42,414 nt of DNA, from positions 1 through 42,414 of the IMG/VR virus record IMGVR_UViG_3300020202_000136. One strand, given 5' to 3'. Below, one piece after another: positions 36,307 through 42,287 of this stretch (the stretch's first letter is position 1; every line of letters begins with the position of its first letter). The translations under genes were made by a program, and so were the position numbers. Source of the stretch: a virus. Under the pieces are notes generated by a model. That model saw nothing but the letters and a program-made list of their open reading frames with translations, was not told where the DNA came from and did no database searches.

Positions 36307-36473
36307 GCGACTACTCCGGCCAGCTTATTTAAATTTGCGTTTGGTCCATAGAGAGCACTAGAGACTCGATTATGAGCGGATGCCGCGATTTGTTTAGTCT
36401 CATGCCTTCCACATCGCTGACGGTTCTTCCCTCGTTTTATTGGCGCGCACCATTTGCAACCATGAATCTTCAT
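36303..36473 (-). CDS. Small zinc-binding protein after the radical SAM gene (56 aa)
   Basis: A 56-codon gene from the ATG at 36471-36473 (MKIHGCKWCAPIKRGKNRQ) to TGA 36303-36305. CKWC and RCGRH provide a zinc-binding pattern (C-x2-C...C-x2-H). Its ATG overlaps the radical SAM TGA, and its TGA overlaps the next ATG. It is strongly basic. It could be a partner or substrate of the radical SAM enzyme, or a separate regulator; only position suggests it. Confidence 0.62.
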   Translation of the reverse strand: MKIHGCKWCAPIKRGKNRQRCGRHETKQIAASAHNRVSSALYGPNANLNKLAGVVA

Positions 36474-37483
36474 GCTAGCGACGCCTTCCCCTCACGATCC
36501 TGGACCCAGTCGCGCTCGGGTCGTTTATAAGCCATGTACGACGTGCAGTTTTGGCAAATCTTCGGAGCGGTTCCGAGTCGATTTGCGCGTAAATCTTGTC
36601 GCAAGCGGCGCATCGGCTCACCGTTCCAAATTTGAATAAGCGATTGTTGCGGCCAGCAACCGATCTCTATCTCCTCTGACCAATCGACACAACAGGGCAG
36701 ACAGACGCCGCTAGCCGTCACGACGATGCGTTGCGAGGGATAGCCACAATAAACCCGGTCCCACTTTTCATACGCATTTTCCAAGGCCAGATGTGCGTAA
36801 TGATTTCTGTCAAATGTGAAATGCTCACTGACCTTGATATCAGCGCCAAAGTGCTTTTTGACCTTTTCGATGAACCGCTCATCTTGATTTAACTGCGTGA
36901 TCACCCGTCTTACCCAGAGGTTTGAATGATTCCGGCGACGCATCTCTCCGATCACCTCGAGGGCTCGTTCAAGGTTTCCATTCACGCGAATCTTGGGATA
37001 AATGTCTGGATCCATTGAGTCAAGGGAGACCATGACCTTCGTCGCATACATCAATCCGTCAATCGCGCGATCGGGAGCATTGGCATTGGTGTTGACCAAA
37101 ATTTCATGAAAGGCGGATTTGCTCCGGGCATAATCAAGTATTGTCGAAAACTCTGGATTTAAAGTGCTCTCGCCGCGGAAGTTCATCTTGAGTGCTGGTA
37201 CGCCGAGTGCAGCACATTCGTCGATCAAGCGGATTGCCATTTCGACTGGCATGAATCGCTTTTTGTTCGATCCATCCCAAGCCTTCAAGGTCATGCTCTT
37301 GGCGAAATCCGAATCTCCCCAATAGCACATCTTGCAAGCTAAATTACAGAGCGAACTTAATTCAACGTCGACGTTTAATGGAACGGGAGGATCTTCTTGG
37401 TAGGCTTTCTCCCAAGCATCGCGGTACGCCTGGCGGGTTCCGTAGACCGGCGACACGCACAAGGTGTAACAGATTGTGGCCAC
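36470..37483 (-). CDS. Radical SAM enzyme with SPASM-type C-terminal cluster domain
   Basis: A 337-residue protein. SLCNLACKMCYW carries the CxxxCxxC that binds the AdoMet-coordinating iron-sulphur cluster, and the (beta/alpha) barrel follows (PALKMNFRGESTLNPEF, MVSLDSMDPDIYPKIR). The end has CGYPSQRIVVTASGVCLPCCVDW and KICQNCTSYM, a SPASM-like set of cysteines for auxiliary clusters. Such enzymes modify peptides, alcohols or sugars. The start is a GTG at 37481-37483 inside the palindrome TTGTGGCCACAA, so a repressor bound there would also cover the start. An earlier start in this frame is not visible. It heads the sugar-type gene cluster; the substrate is unknown. Confidence 0.85.
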   Translation of the reverse strand: MATICYTLCVSPVYGTRQAYRDAWEKAYQEDPPVPLNVDVELSSLCNLACKMCYWGDSDFAKSMTLKAWDGSNKKRFMPVEMAIRLIDECAALGVPALKMNFRGESTLNPEFSTILDYARSKSAFHEILVNTNANAPDRAIDGLMYATKVMVSLDSMDPDIYPKIRVNGNLERALEVIGEMRRRNHSNLWVRRVITQLNQDERFIEKVKKHFGADIKVSEHFTFDRNHYAHLALENAYEKWDRVYCGYPSQRIVVTASGVCLPCCVDWSEEIEIGCWPQQSLIQIWNGEPMRRLRQDLRANRLGTAPKICQNCTSYMAYKRPERDWVQDREGKASLA

Positions 37484-37485
37484 AA
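37474..37485. promoter_or_regulatory. Palindrome TTGTGGCCACAA at the radical SAM start
   Basis: A perfect 12-base palindrome identical to the second operator-like site at 7958-7969. It covers the GTG start codon of the radical SAM gene (37481-37483). It may bind the phage repressor and control the late cluster, or block translation through RNA structure. Confidence 0.5.
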
Positions 37486-37503
37486 ATTCAAACTTTTTTT
37501 AAT

Positions 37504-37749
37504 TTAGCGCGCGGTGGAGTCTCCCCGCGGGTGGAAAAAATTCGGTTTGTTCTGGTTATCAATCATCTCTCGCGGCCACCGCTTTTTACAGTCGGGACAT
37601 TCCCATTCGATGGTGCGATCGGCAGCGGTGTCATAGATCCCGATTTTGCGGGTAAAGTGCGATCGCCCGCCAAAGCTAGGCCGGTCCTTCTCCGGTATCG
37701 GTGTGCCGGTGAGTGAGACGCCGCAAAACGGGCATAGGTCAATTTCCAT
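37504..37749 (-). CDS. Zinc-ribbon protein heading the late cluster (81 aa)
   Basis: The start is the ATG at 37747-37749 (MEIDLCPFCGVSLTGTPIP), preceded by AAGGAGG at ideal spacing. CPFCG near the N-terminus and ECPDCKKRWP near residue 52 form a classic four-cysteine zinc ribbon. The middle (FTRKIGIYDTAADRTIEW) is beta-rich. It is the first gene of the long leftward late unit and could bind DNA or RNA polymerase as a late regulator, but the role is inferred. Confidence 0.7.
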   Translation of the reverse strand: MEIDLCPFCGVSLTGTPIPEKDRPSFGGRSHFTRKIGIYDTAADRTIEWECPDCKKRWPREMIDNQNKPNFFHPRGDSTAR

Positions 37750-37783
37750 TGAATCCTCCTTGAGTGTCCGGGGGACGCCCCCC

Positions 37784-37812
37784 TTGAACAAATCCGATAC
37801 ATCTGCTCTACT
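37784..37812 (+). promoter_or_regulatory. Possible promoter of the plus-strand gene at 37858
   Basis: TTGAAC (37784-37789) and TCTACT (37807-37812) are separated by 17 bases, a fair -35/-10 pair in the divergent intergenic region. Four of six bases match the -10 consensus. No other promoter pair stands out before this isolated gene. Confidence 0.35.
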
Positions 37813-37815
37813 GGT

Positions 37816-37830
37816 GGCCTTGTTAAGGCC
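37816..37830. promoter_or_regulatory. Inverted repeat GGCCTT-GTT-AAGGCC
   Basis: A perfect 6-base inverted repeat with a 3-base spacer, just downstream of the possible promoter and 27 bases before the ATG of the plus-strand gene. It is a plausible operator or leader hairpin. Confidence 0.45.
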
Positions 37831-37857
37831 TCAAATCGACGATAAGGACGCCTAACC

Positions 37858-38307
37858 ATGGACACGGACGCGCATTCCCCCAACTGCAAAAAAGCGGCAG
37901 GGAAGCAGACCGCCTTTGATCCCGACTGCAAACGGTGCGAGGACGACTCGGCGAAATGGATCATCGCTCTGCGCCCTTTTAATGCGTCCGACAGTGCGTT
38001 GCGCCGCAAAATCACCATTCGCGCAGGCGATGGCCCCGACCATCAACGGTATTTTGTTTATGGGCGCGGCACGCCAGACGAGTTCGAAATCGAGATTCCC
38101 CCCGGCGACCAAGAATGGTGGCTCAAGATTGTTCGCCTTGTGAAAGGCCGCGACGAGATCGTTCGCCGACTTCGCGCTCTCGTAGTCAATATGGAGGGGA
38201 TGCTTGCGGAGTCCGATAAATTCACTCCCGCCCAACTAAAAAGCGTGGTTGTCTGGACGAATGCGACCATTAACACAATTCTTCAGGACGCCGAGGCGCA
38301 GGAATAA
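37858..38307 (+). CDS. Unknown plus-strand protein (149 aa)
   Basis: The protein begins MDTDAHSPNCKKAAGKQTA and includes DCKRCEDDSAKWIIALRPFN (a CxxC pair with an upstream cysteine), IRAGDGPDHQRYFVYGRGTPDEFEIEIPPGDQEWWLKIVRLV and a helical end. AAGGA lies about 10 bases upstream of the ATG. It is transcribed alone, divergently from the late operon and convergently with the VRR-NUC unit. No family is recognised; its isolated place suggests an accessory gene with its own promoter. Confidence 0.7.
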   Translation: MDTDAHSPNCKKAAGKQTAFDPDCKRCEDDSAKWIIALRPFNASDSALRRKITIRAGDGPDHQRYFVYGRGTPDEFEIEIPPGDQEWWLKIVRLVKGRDEIVRRLRALVVNMEGMLAESDKFTPAQLKSVVVWTNATINTILQDAEAQE

Positions 38308-38310
38308 CGA

Positions 38311-38544
38311 TTATTCGATCAGCCATGGCGCGAGGTGCGTCAACAAAGTACAGGGCGGTGCGGTGGATTGTTTCTCCAACTCCGCCAGGCGGGCCTTGAG
38401 TGCGGCGATCTCCTGGTCTTTGATTTCGAGCAGGCGAAAGAAAAACGTCGCGTCCCAGTGTTGTGTATCGGAGACCGCCGACCACATGAGATGGTTCGCC
38501 CGAAGACGCGACAGGCGATCTTGATCGGCGGCGGTGATACTCAT
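38311..38544 (-). CDS. Small coiled-coil protein (77 aa)
   Basis: The ATG at 38542-38544 (MSITAADQDRLSRLRANHLMWS) overlaps the VRR-NUC TGA as ATGA. The C-terminal half is a coiled coil (FRLLEIKDQEIAALKARLAELEKQ). It probably works with the nuclease or forms oligomers; the function is unknown. Confidence 0.65.
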   Translation of the reverse strand: MSITAADQDRLSRLRANHLMWSAVSDTQHWDATFFFRLLEIKDQEIAALKARLAELEKQSTAPPCTLLTHLAPWLIE

Positions 38545-38897
38545 ATCCGTAACACGACCCCGCGGCTCCGCAGTTCCCGCGAGACGTCGTCCCAGCCGGT
38601 TGCAAAAAGCGCAATGCACCCATCCGCCTTGGCGCGGTCAATAAACGCGACCTGTTCAGGCCTTCGCCGGTGGCGGCCAGGCCGTTTCATTTCGATGTAG
38701 AGCGGCACAGGACACGCGCACTTAAACACAGGCTCAAACTTTCCCCCCGGCACATACCCTTGCAAATCCGGCAGACCGGCCTCACTCATGGATGCGCCCG
38801 GTAACCGTTCTTTCACCTGCCAGACCGGGATTCCGCATAACGCTAAACCGTCACGCACCTGCCGAACCATGTCAGACTCCCGCGGATTAATCCTCAT
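38541..38897 (-). CDS. VRR-NUC domain nuclease
   Basis: The start is the ATG at 38895-38897 (MRINPRESDMVRQVRDGLAL), giving 118 residues. GLPDLQGYVPG supplies the D, PLYIEMKRPG supplies the E-x-K, and RPEQVAFIDRAKADGCIALFA supplies the RxxQ helix, a complete VRR-NUC PD-(D/E)XK core as found in small phage nucleases acting on DNA junctions or ends. The in-frame extension upstream is only the translation of the 5-nt repeat array (38903-38959), which lies directly before the start and may control expression. Confidence 0.82.
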   Translation of the reverse strand: MRINPRESDMVRQVRDGLALCGIPVWQVKERLPGASMSEAGLPDLQGYVPGGKFEPVFKCACPVPLYIEMKRPGRHRRRPEQVAFIDRAKADGCIALFATGWDDVSRELRSRGVVLRI

Positions 38898-38902
38898 GCA
38901 AA

Positions 38903-38959
38903 CCATACCTTGCCATACCTTGTCCCACCGAACCGGGCCGTGCCATACCCGACCTTGCC
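38903..38959 (-). promoter_or_regulatory. Leader array with GG every 5 nt, copy 2
   Basis: On the plus strand CC occurs at 38903, 08, 13, 18, 28, 33, 38, 43, 48, 53 and 58, eleven of twelve positions in exact 5-base phase (the one at 23 is TC). On the message strand this is a run of TATGG, CAAGG and similar pentamers ending close to the VRR-NUC start. A second array of the same register lies at 2746-2777. Confidence 0.65.
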
Positions 38960-39021
38960 ACAACCTAAAGCGTCAAAATGGACCCTATTTTCGGTATCAA
39001 AACTGCTAAAATTTCGCCGTC

Positions 39022-39095
39022 GCCCTCATCGTCTAGAGGCCTAAGACATCGCCCTTTCAAGGCGAAGACCACGGGTTCGAATCCCGTTGAGGGCA
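39022..39095 (+). tRNA. tRNA-Glu (anticodon TTC)
   Basis: A complete cloverleaf. The acceptor is GCCCTCA (39022-39028) pairing perfectly with TGAGGGC (39088-39094), followed by discriminator A (39095). The D arm is GTC...GAC (39031-39047). The anticodon stem is TCGCC/GGCGA, with loop CTTTCAA and anticodon TTC at 39056-39058. The T arm is ACGGG-TTCGAAT-CCCGT (39071-39087). CCA is not encoded. The integrase gene starts its 3' end 185 bases further on, so this is the likely integration target type. Confidence 0.93.
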
Positions 39096-39109
39096 GAATT
39101 TCGTGGGAC

Positions 39110-39127
39110 TGTCCCTATTTTGTCCCA
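39110..39127. repeat. 18-bp repeat (17/18), copy A beside tRNA-Glu
   Basis: TGTCCCTATTTTGTCCCA matches the segment at 39365-39382 at 17 of 18 bases. It lies 14 bases beyond the tRNA 3' end and overlaps an inverted repeat GTGGGAC (39103-39109)/GTCCCAC (39122-39128). It is a candidate arm-type integrase binding site. Confidence 0.55.
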
Positions 39128-39133
39128 CTTCCA

Positions 39134-39153
39134 GGCCGAAAATGGCCGAAAAT
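39134..39153. repeat. Tandem 10-bp repeat GGCCGAAAAT x2
   Basis: GGCCGAAAAT occurs at 39134-39143 and again at 39144-39153, followed by GGC. It lies between tRNA-Glu and the integrase 3' end, where recombination accessory sites are expected. One helical turn spacing suits protein binding. Confidence 0.5.
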
Positions 39154-39241
39154 GGCAGTATGTAGCCACAAACCGCCCGGCCCCCCAGCGGAATTATCGT
39201 CGGAGACGCATTTTTCGACGATTTTCGAACCGTACGTATTT

Positions 39242-39254
39242 GCCCTTTCAAGGC
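39242..39254. repeat. Second copy of the tRNA-Glu anticodon-loop core
   Basis: GCCCTTTCAAGGC (13 bases) is identical to tRNA bases 39051-39063, the anticodon stem-loop that tyrosine integrases often use as crossover site. Soon after, CGCCCTCATC (39265-39274) copies tRNA bases 39021-39030. Together they look like a rearranged fragment of the tRNA, a possible second or vestigial att core. Confidence 0.55.
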
Positions 39255-39279
39255 TGTAGCTTTTCGCCCTCATCAGACC

Positions 39280-40419
39280 TTACCGTAATTCCACATCCGC
39301 CTGTAAATTCGCTTCGATTTGTTCATTTTCCCTTGCCAAATTATTTGTAGCAACAAACGCCGATTGTCCCTTTTTTGTCCCAGTTGTTGGCGACTTACGG
39401 GGGGCAGCAAGCTCCATTGTGGCCCGCATATGGGCCGGGGAGAGGTGGCTATACCGTTGCACCATACGCAAGGTCTTATGGCCTAACGCCTTGGCAATGG
39501 ATTGCGCGTCCGCGCCCCGCATGGCAGCATGGCTAGCCCAGGTATGGCGCAGGTCGTGAAAGCGGAAATCGACCAATCCGGCCAAGCGAACCGCCGCGTG
39601 GAACCGGTGCAGGAAAAACCCGTGCCGATTGAGCGGTCGCCCGTGATGCGTGAAGATCCAGCCGGTCCGCTGGCTCACGGGAGTTTTTTCTAGCAGTTCG
39701 GTGATCTCGGTCGTCAATTGCACAAACCGGCCCTCTTTGTTTTTTGAATGGGCCGAGGTGATGAGCGCCCAGCCGCGGCGAAGGTCGACGTCCTGCCACT
39801 GAAGCTTGAGGATTTCCCCTTGTCGCATACCGGTATGTCGCGCGAAGAGGATCACGCCCTGAATATCGGGATGCGCGGCATTCATGAGGCGGTAGAATTC
39901 GTCGTCTTCAATGTAGCGGATTCGCTCGTCATCGACTTTTTCGAGGCGATACTCGGCCAGCGGATGGTCGTCAATCATGCGCCATTGGAAGGCTTTCCGC
40001 GTCGCCGCTTTCAGGATGGTCAAATCGCGCCGCAGGCTCGACTTAGAGAGCCCTTTGGTCTGGCGGTAGGCATAATAGCGATCGGCCAAATCCCAGAGCT
40101 CGCTTACCTTGCGGCCCCAGAAGAAATGGCGCATGTACTTAATGGCGTGGTATGTCCGTACGATGCTTCCCGGTCGTTTGGGTTTGATATGCAGCCGGTA
40201 GTATCGGGAGAGAATCTTCGACACCGACACCTCGGCGGTTTTCGGCGTGGCGGCCGCCGCACGGAGAGGATCGAGGCGGCCTTCCTGCACGGCCGCTCGG
40301 TAAGAGGTCGCCCACGCTTCCGCAAGGCGCGCATCGGTCTGTCCCGTGCTGACGTAAACCCGCCGCGCCTTATGGGTGAACCGAAGCCAGTATGTCGCGC
40401 CGCGCTTGTAGAGTCCCAT
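39280..40419 (-). CDS. int: Tyrosine recombinase (phage integrase)
   Basis: A 379-residue protein. The N-terminal half has an arm-binding-like strand region (MGLYKRGATYWLRFTHKARR) and a core-binding domain (SILSRYYRL..., GLSKSSLRRDLTILKAATRKAF). The catalytic domain has the first arginine in ARHTGMRQGEIL, the H-x-x-R in FHDLRHTWASHA, the later LGHKT histidine, and the tyrosine in RYSHLSPAHM. It would integrate the phage into the host tRNA-Glu gene. The start (ATG at 40417-40419) overlaps the excisionase-like gene by 50 bases, so the two are coexpressed. Its 3' end runs towards the tRNA on the opposite strand. Confidence 0.95.
   Translation of the reverse strand: MGLYKRGATYWLRFTHKARRVYVSTGQTDARLAEAWATSYRAAVQEGRLDPLRAAAATPKTAEVSVSKILSRYYRLHIKPKRPGSIVRTYHAIKYMRHFFWGRKVSELWDLADRYYAYRQTKGLSKSSLRRDLTILKAATRKAFQWRMIDDHPLAEYRLEKVDDERIRYIEDDEFYRLMNAAHPDIQGVILFARHTGMRQGEILKLQWQDVDLRRGWALITSAHSKNKEGRFVQLTTEITELLEKTPVSQRTGWIFTHHGRPLNRHGFFLHRFHAAVRLAGLVDFRFHDLRHTWASHAAMRGADAQSIAKALGHKTLRMVQRYSHLSPAHMRATMELAAPRKSPTTGTKKGQSAFVATNNLARENEQIEANLQADVELR
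39365..39382. repeat. 18-bp repeat (17/18), copy B inside the integrase 3' end
   Basis: TGTCCCTTTTTTGTCCCA, matching 39110-39127 with one difference. It lies in the coding region for the last residues of the integrase, 255 bases from the first copy. A paired arrangement flanking the att region fits integrase arm sites or a duplicated end. Confidence 0.55.
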
Positions 40420-40618
40420 CGGCCTTTGTCTCCTTTATCGTCTTCACTTTTCGCTTGTCGATCTCTTTATCGAGATCGGCTTTATCGAAGCGTAACCCCT
40501 TCCGTTTACCCCACCGGACAAACGGGATCAGTCGATTTTCCACAAGATGGTAGAGATAGTCAACGCTTAAAGCGGTATAAATGGCGGCTTCGTTAATCGT
40601 GAAAAGGCGTTTATCCAT
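40370..40618 (-). CDS. Excisionase-like helix-turn-helix protein
   Basis: An 82-residue protein. LFTINEAAIYTALSVDYLYHLVENRLIPFVRWGKRKGLRFDKADLDKEI is the MerR-type/HTH_17 winged helix pattern of phage excisionases. It begins 8 bases before the stop of the methyltransferase gene, with GGGAGAG upstream, and overlaps the integrase start by 50 bases. It would direct integrase towards excision, or act as an early regulator. Confidence 0.75.
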   Translation of the reverse strand: MDKRLFTINEAAIYTALSVDYLYHLVENRLIPFVRWGKRKGLRFDKADLDKEIDKRKVKTIKETKADGTLQARRDILASVHP

Positions 40619-41840
40619 TGGCGACGCTCTCCCGTTCGGCTTTCCGACCAGTCAGATTCTCCCATCGCCGGATGACCACGTCGCAATATTTGGGCTCCAA
40701 CTCAATCCCAAAACACCGTCGCCCCAGTTGCTCGGCGGCGATAAACTGGGTTCCACTGCCCGCAAAGGGCTCTAGGACGATATCGCCGCGTTGCGTGTGG
40801 TTCCGAATCGGTATAGAGAAAAGCTCCACAGGCTTTTGCGTGGGATGGATCTTGTCGTTTTCGCGGCCGATCTCCCAGACATTGCTCTGATTTCGTTCGC
40901 CCAGGAAATCCGGCCTTTTCCCTTCAGGCCAACCATGGAAGCATGGCTCGAACCGATGATGATAGTTACTGCGACCAATCACAAATCCCGGCTTTAGCCA
41001 AATAACGATCTGGTGGATAAAGATTTTCATTTGGTCAAGTGCTTCCATGAATTCCCGGCGCCGTGCGTCTGAGTGCCATACGTAGACGCCACACTTCTCG
41101 GCCGCAAAACTGAAAGCATTCCCCAATGTATCGACTAGAAATTGCGTCAATTCTGGCCCCTTCATATCGTCGGCTTCAATGTCGAGATCGGTGGCGGCCT
41201 GACTGTGCCTATAGCCGCGTTTGACCATGGCGCGGGCTTTAGAAACGTAGTCGACACCATACGGCGGATCGGTTGCGATGAGCATCGCTTTCTGGTCGCC
41301 CATTAACCGCTGAAAATCCGTGATCGCCTTGGAGTCCCCGCACAATAAGCGGTGGTCGCCCAGTTTCCACAAATCGCCCTTTTGCGTGATCGGCTCGGCC
41401 GGAGGTGCGAGGAGTGAACTTTCCTCCACCAGAGGGAGAGGGACAGCTAGATCTTGGATCAGTTCCCGTAACAGTAAATCGTCGAACATCACCGGATCCT
41501 TGGTTCGAATCTCATCTAAGAGCCCCTGTAACTCATCGGTGAATTCGCCGACGATAACAGGACTGTTGAGGGCTACATTGAGAGCCTTCTCCTCCGTCTC
41601 GGGAAGATCGACCGCCACGACCGCCGCTTCTTTAGCTCCGAGCGCCTCGAGTACCTTGATTCGCTGATGCCCGCCGATCACATGTCCCGTGCGCCGGTTC
41701 CAGACGATCGGCTGGACAAGGCCGAACCGTTTCACCGATTGCGTCAGGCCCTGGAGGGCTTGCTCTGTGATCTGCCGCGGGTTATACGGTGCGGCCGTAA
41801 GGTCGGCCAAGGACATGGTGCGAATATCGTGATTTATCAT
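40611..41840 (-). CDS. ParB-domain / beta-class DNA N6-adenine methyltransferase fusion
   Basis: A 409-residue protein. The N-terminal 110 residues are a ParB/sulfiredoxin-like domain (MSLADLTAAPYNPRQITEQAL, LVQPIVWNRRTGHVIGGHQRIKVLEALG). A C-terminal methyltransferase follows: ATDPPYGVDY (motif IV, about residue 190), then IVLEPFAGSGTQFIAAEQLG (motif I, about residue 360) and CFGIELEPKYCDVVIRRW. DPPY and this order mark a beta-class N6-adenine enzyme. Such fusions are common in phages and mobile elements. Its ATG overlaps the upstream TGA as ATGA. Specificity is not readable. It is distinct from the enzyme at 1032-2054. Confidence 0.92.
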   Translation of the reverse strand: MINHDIRTMSLADLTAAPYNPRQITEQALQGLTQSVKRFGLVQPIVWNRRTGHVIGGHQRIKVLEALGAKEAAVVAVDLPETEEKALNVALNSPVIVGEFTDELQGLLDEIRTKDPVMFDDLLLRELIQDLAVPLPLVEESSLLAPPAEPITQKGDLWKLGDHRLLCGDSKAITDFQRLMGDQKAMLIATDPPYGVDYVSKARAMVKRGYRHSQAATDLDIEADDMKGPELTQFLVDTLGNAFSFAAEKCGVYVWHSDARRREFMEALDQMKIFIHQIVIWLKPGFVIGRSNYHHRFEPCFHGWPEGKRPDFLGERNQSNVWEIGRENDKIHPTQKPVELFSIPIRNHTQRGDIVLEPFAGSGTQFIAAEQLGRRCFGIELEPKYCDVVIRRWENLTGRKAERESVANG

Positions 41841-42193
41841 TGGGCGATCTCCCTAATCTTCTGCGCGAGTTCGTTTCGAATAATGGCCAGTAACGGCTCA
41901 TAAACCGTGCCGTCCGGGTAAATGAGGGCCAAGCGGCGAAGGAGGTTAAAGGCCCGCTCGGTTTCGTCGGCGTCCTCCCCTGCCAGGAAAGCGAGGGATG
42001 CCCCGTCTAGCTGCACGTTTCTCCACGCCAGATTCACCAAATTCTCTAGGGTGCATGGCGCGACTTCAAAATCCGTAAACGGGCTACTGTAATTTTTCCA
42101 TGCGACCGCCACCTTCTTGGCGACGTGGTCGTCAATAACCAAGGCTAAGGATTCATGCGACGCTGCTGCACGTAAAGCCTGTAAGGCCGTCAT
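41837..42193 (-). CDS. Unknown first gene of the integrase operon (118 aa)
   Basis: The start is the ATG at 42191-42193 (MTALQALRAAASHESLALVIDD), with GGAGGG upstream; a start at 42208 is less well placed. The protein has WKNYSSPFTDFEVAPCTLENLVNLAWRN, SLAFLAGEDADETERAFNLLRRLALIYPDG and a helical end. No family is recognised. Its stop overlaps the methyltransferase start as ATGA. Confidence 0.7.
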   Translation of the reverse strand: MTALQALRAAASHESLALVIDDHVAKKVAVAWKNYSSPFTDFEVAPCTLENLVNLAWRNVQLDGASLAFLAGEDADETERAFNLLRRLALIYPDGTVYEPLLAIIRNELAQKIREIAQ

Positions 42194-42287
42194 GGTCTTT
42201 CCCTCCAATTACTCACCATTCAGCGTAATAGTCGAATCCCGTAACGCACAATCTTTAGGAGCATTTTGTCTGTTCAAATTCGCGGGC

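Noticed and set aside
39057-39251. Minus-strand frame overlapping the tRNA with GQNRDSP, resembling an integrase tail
   Set aside because: It is antisense to the tRNA and has no start signal; the phrase is due to the 18-base repeat shared with the integrase 3' end.
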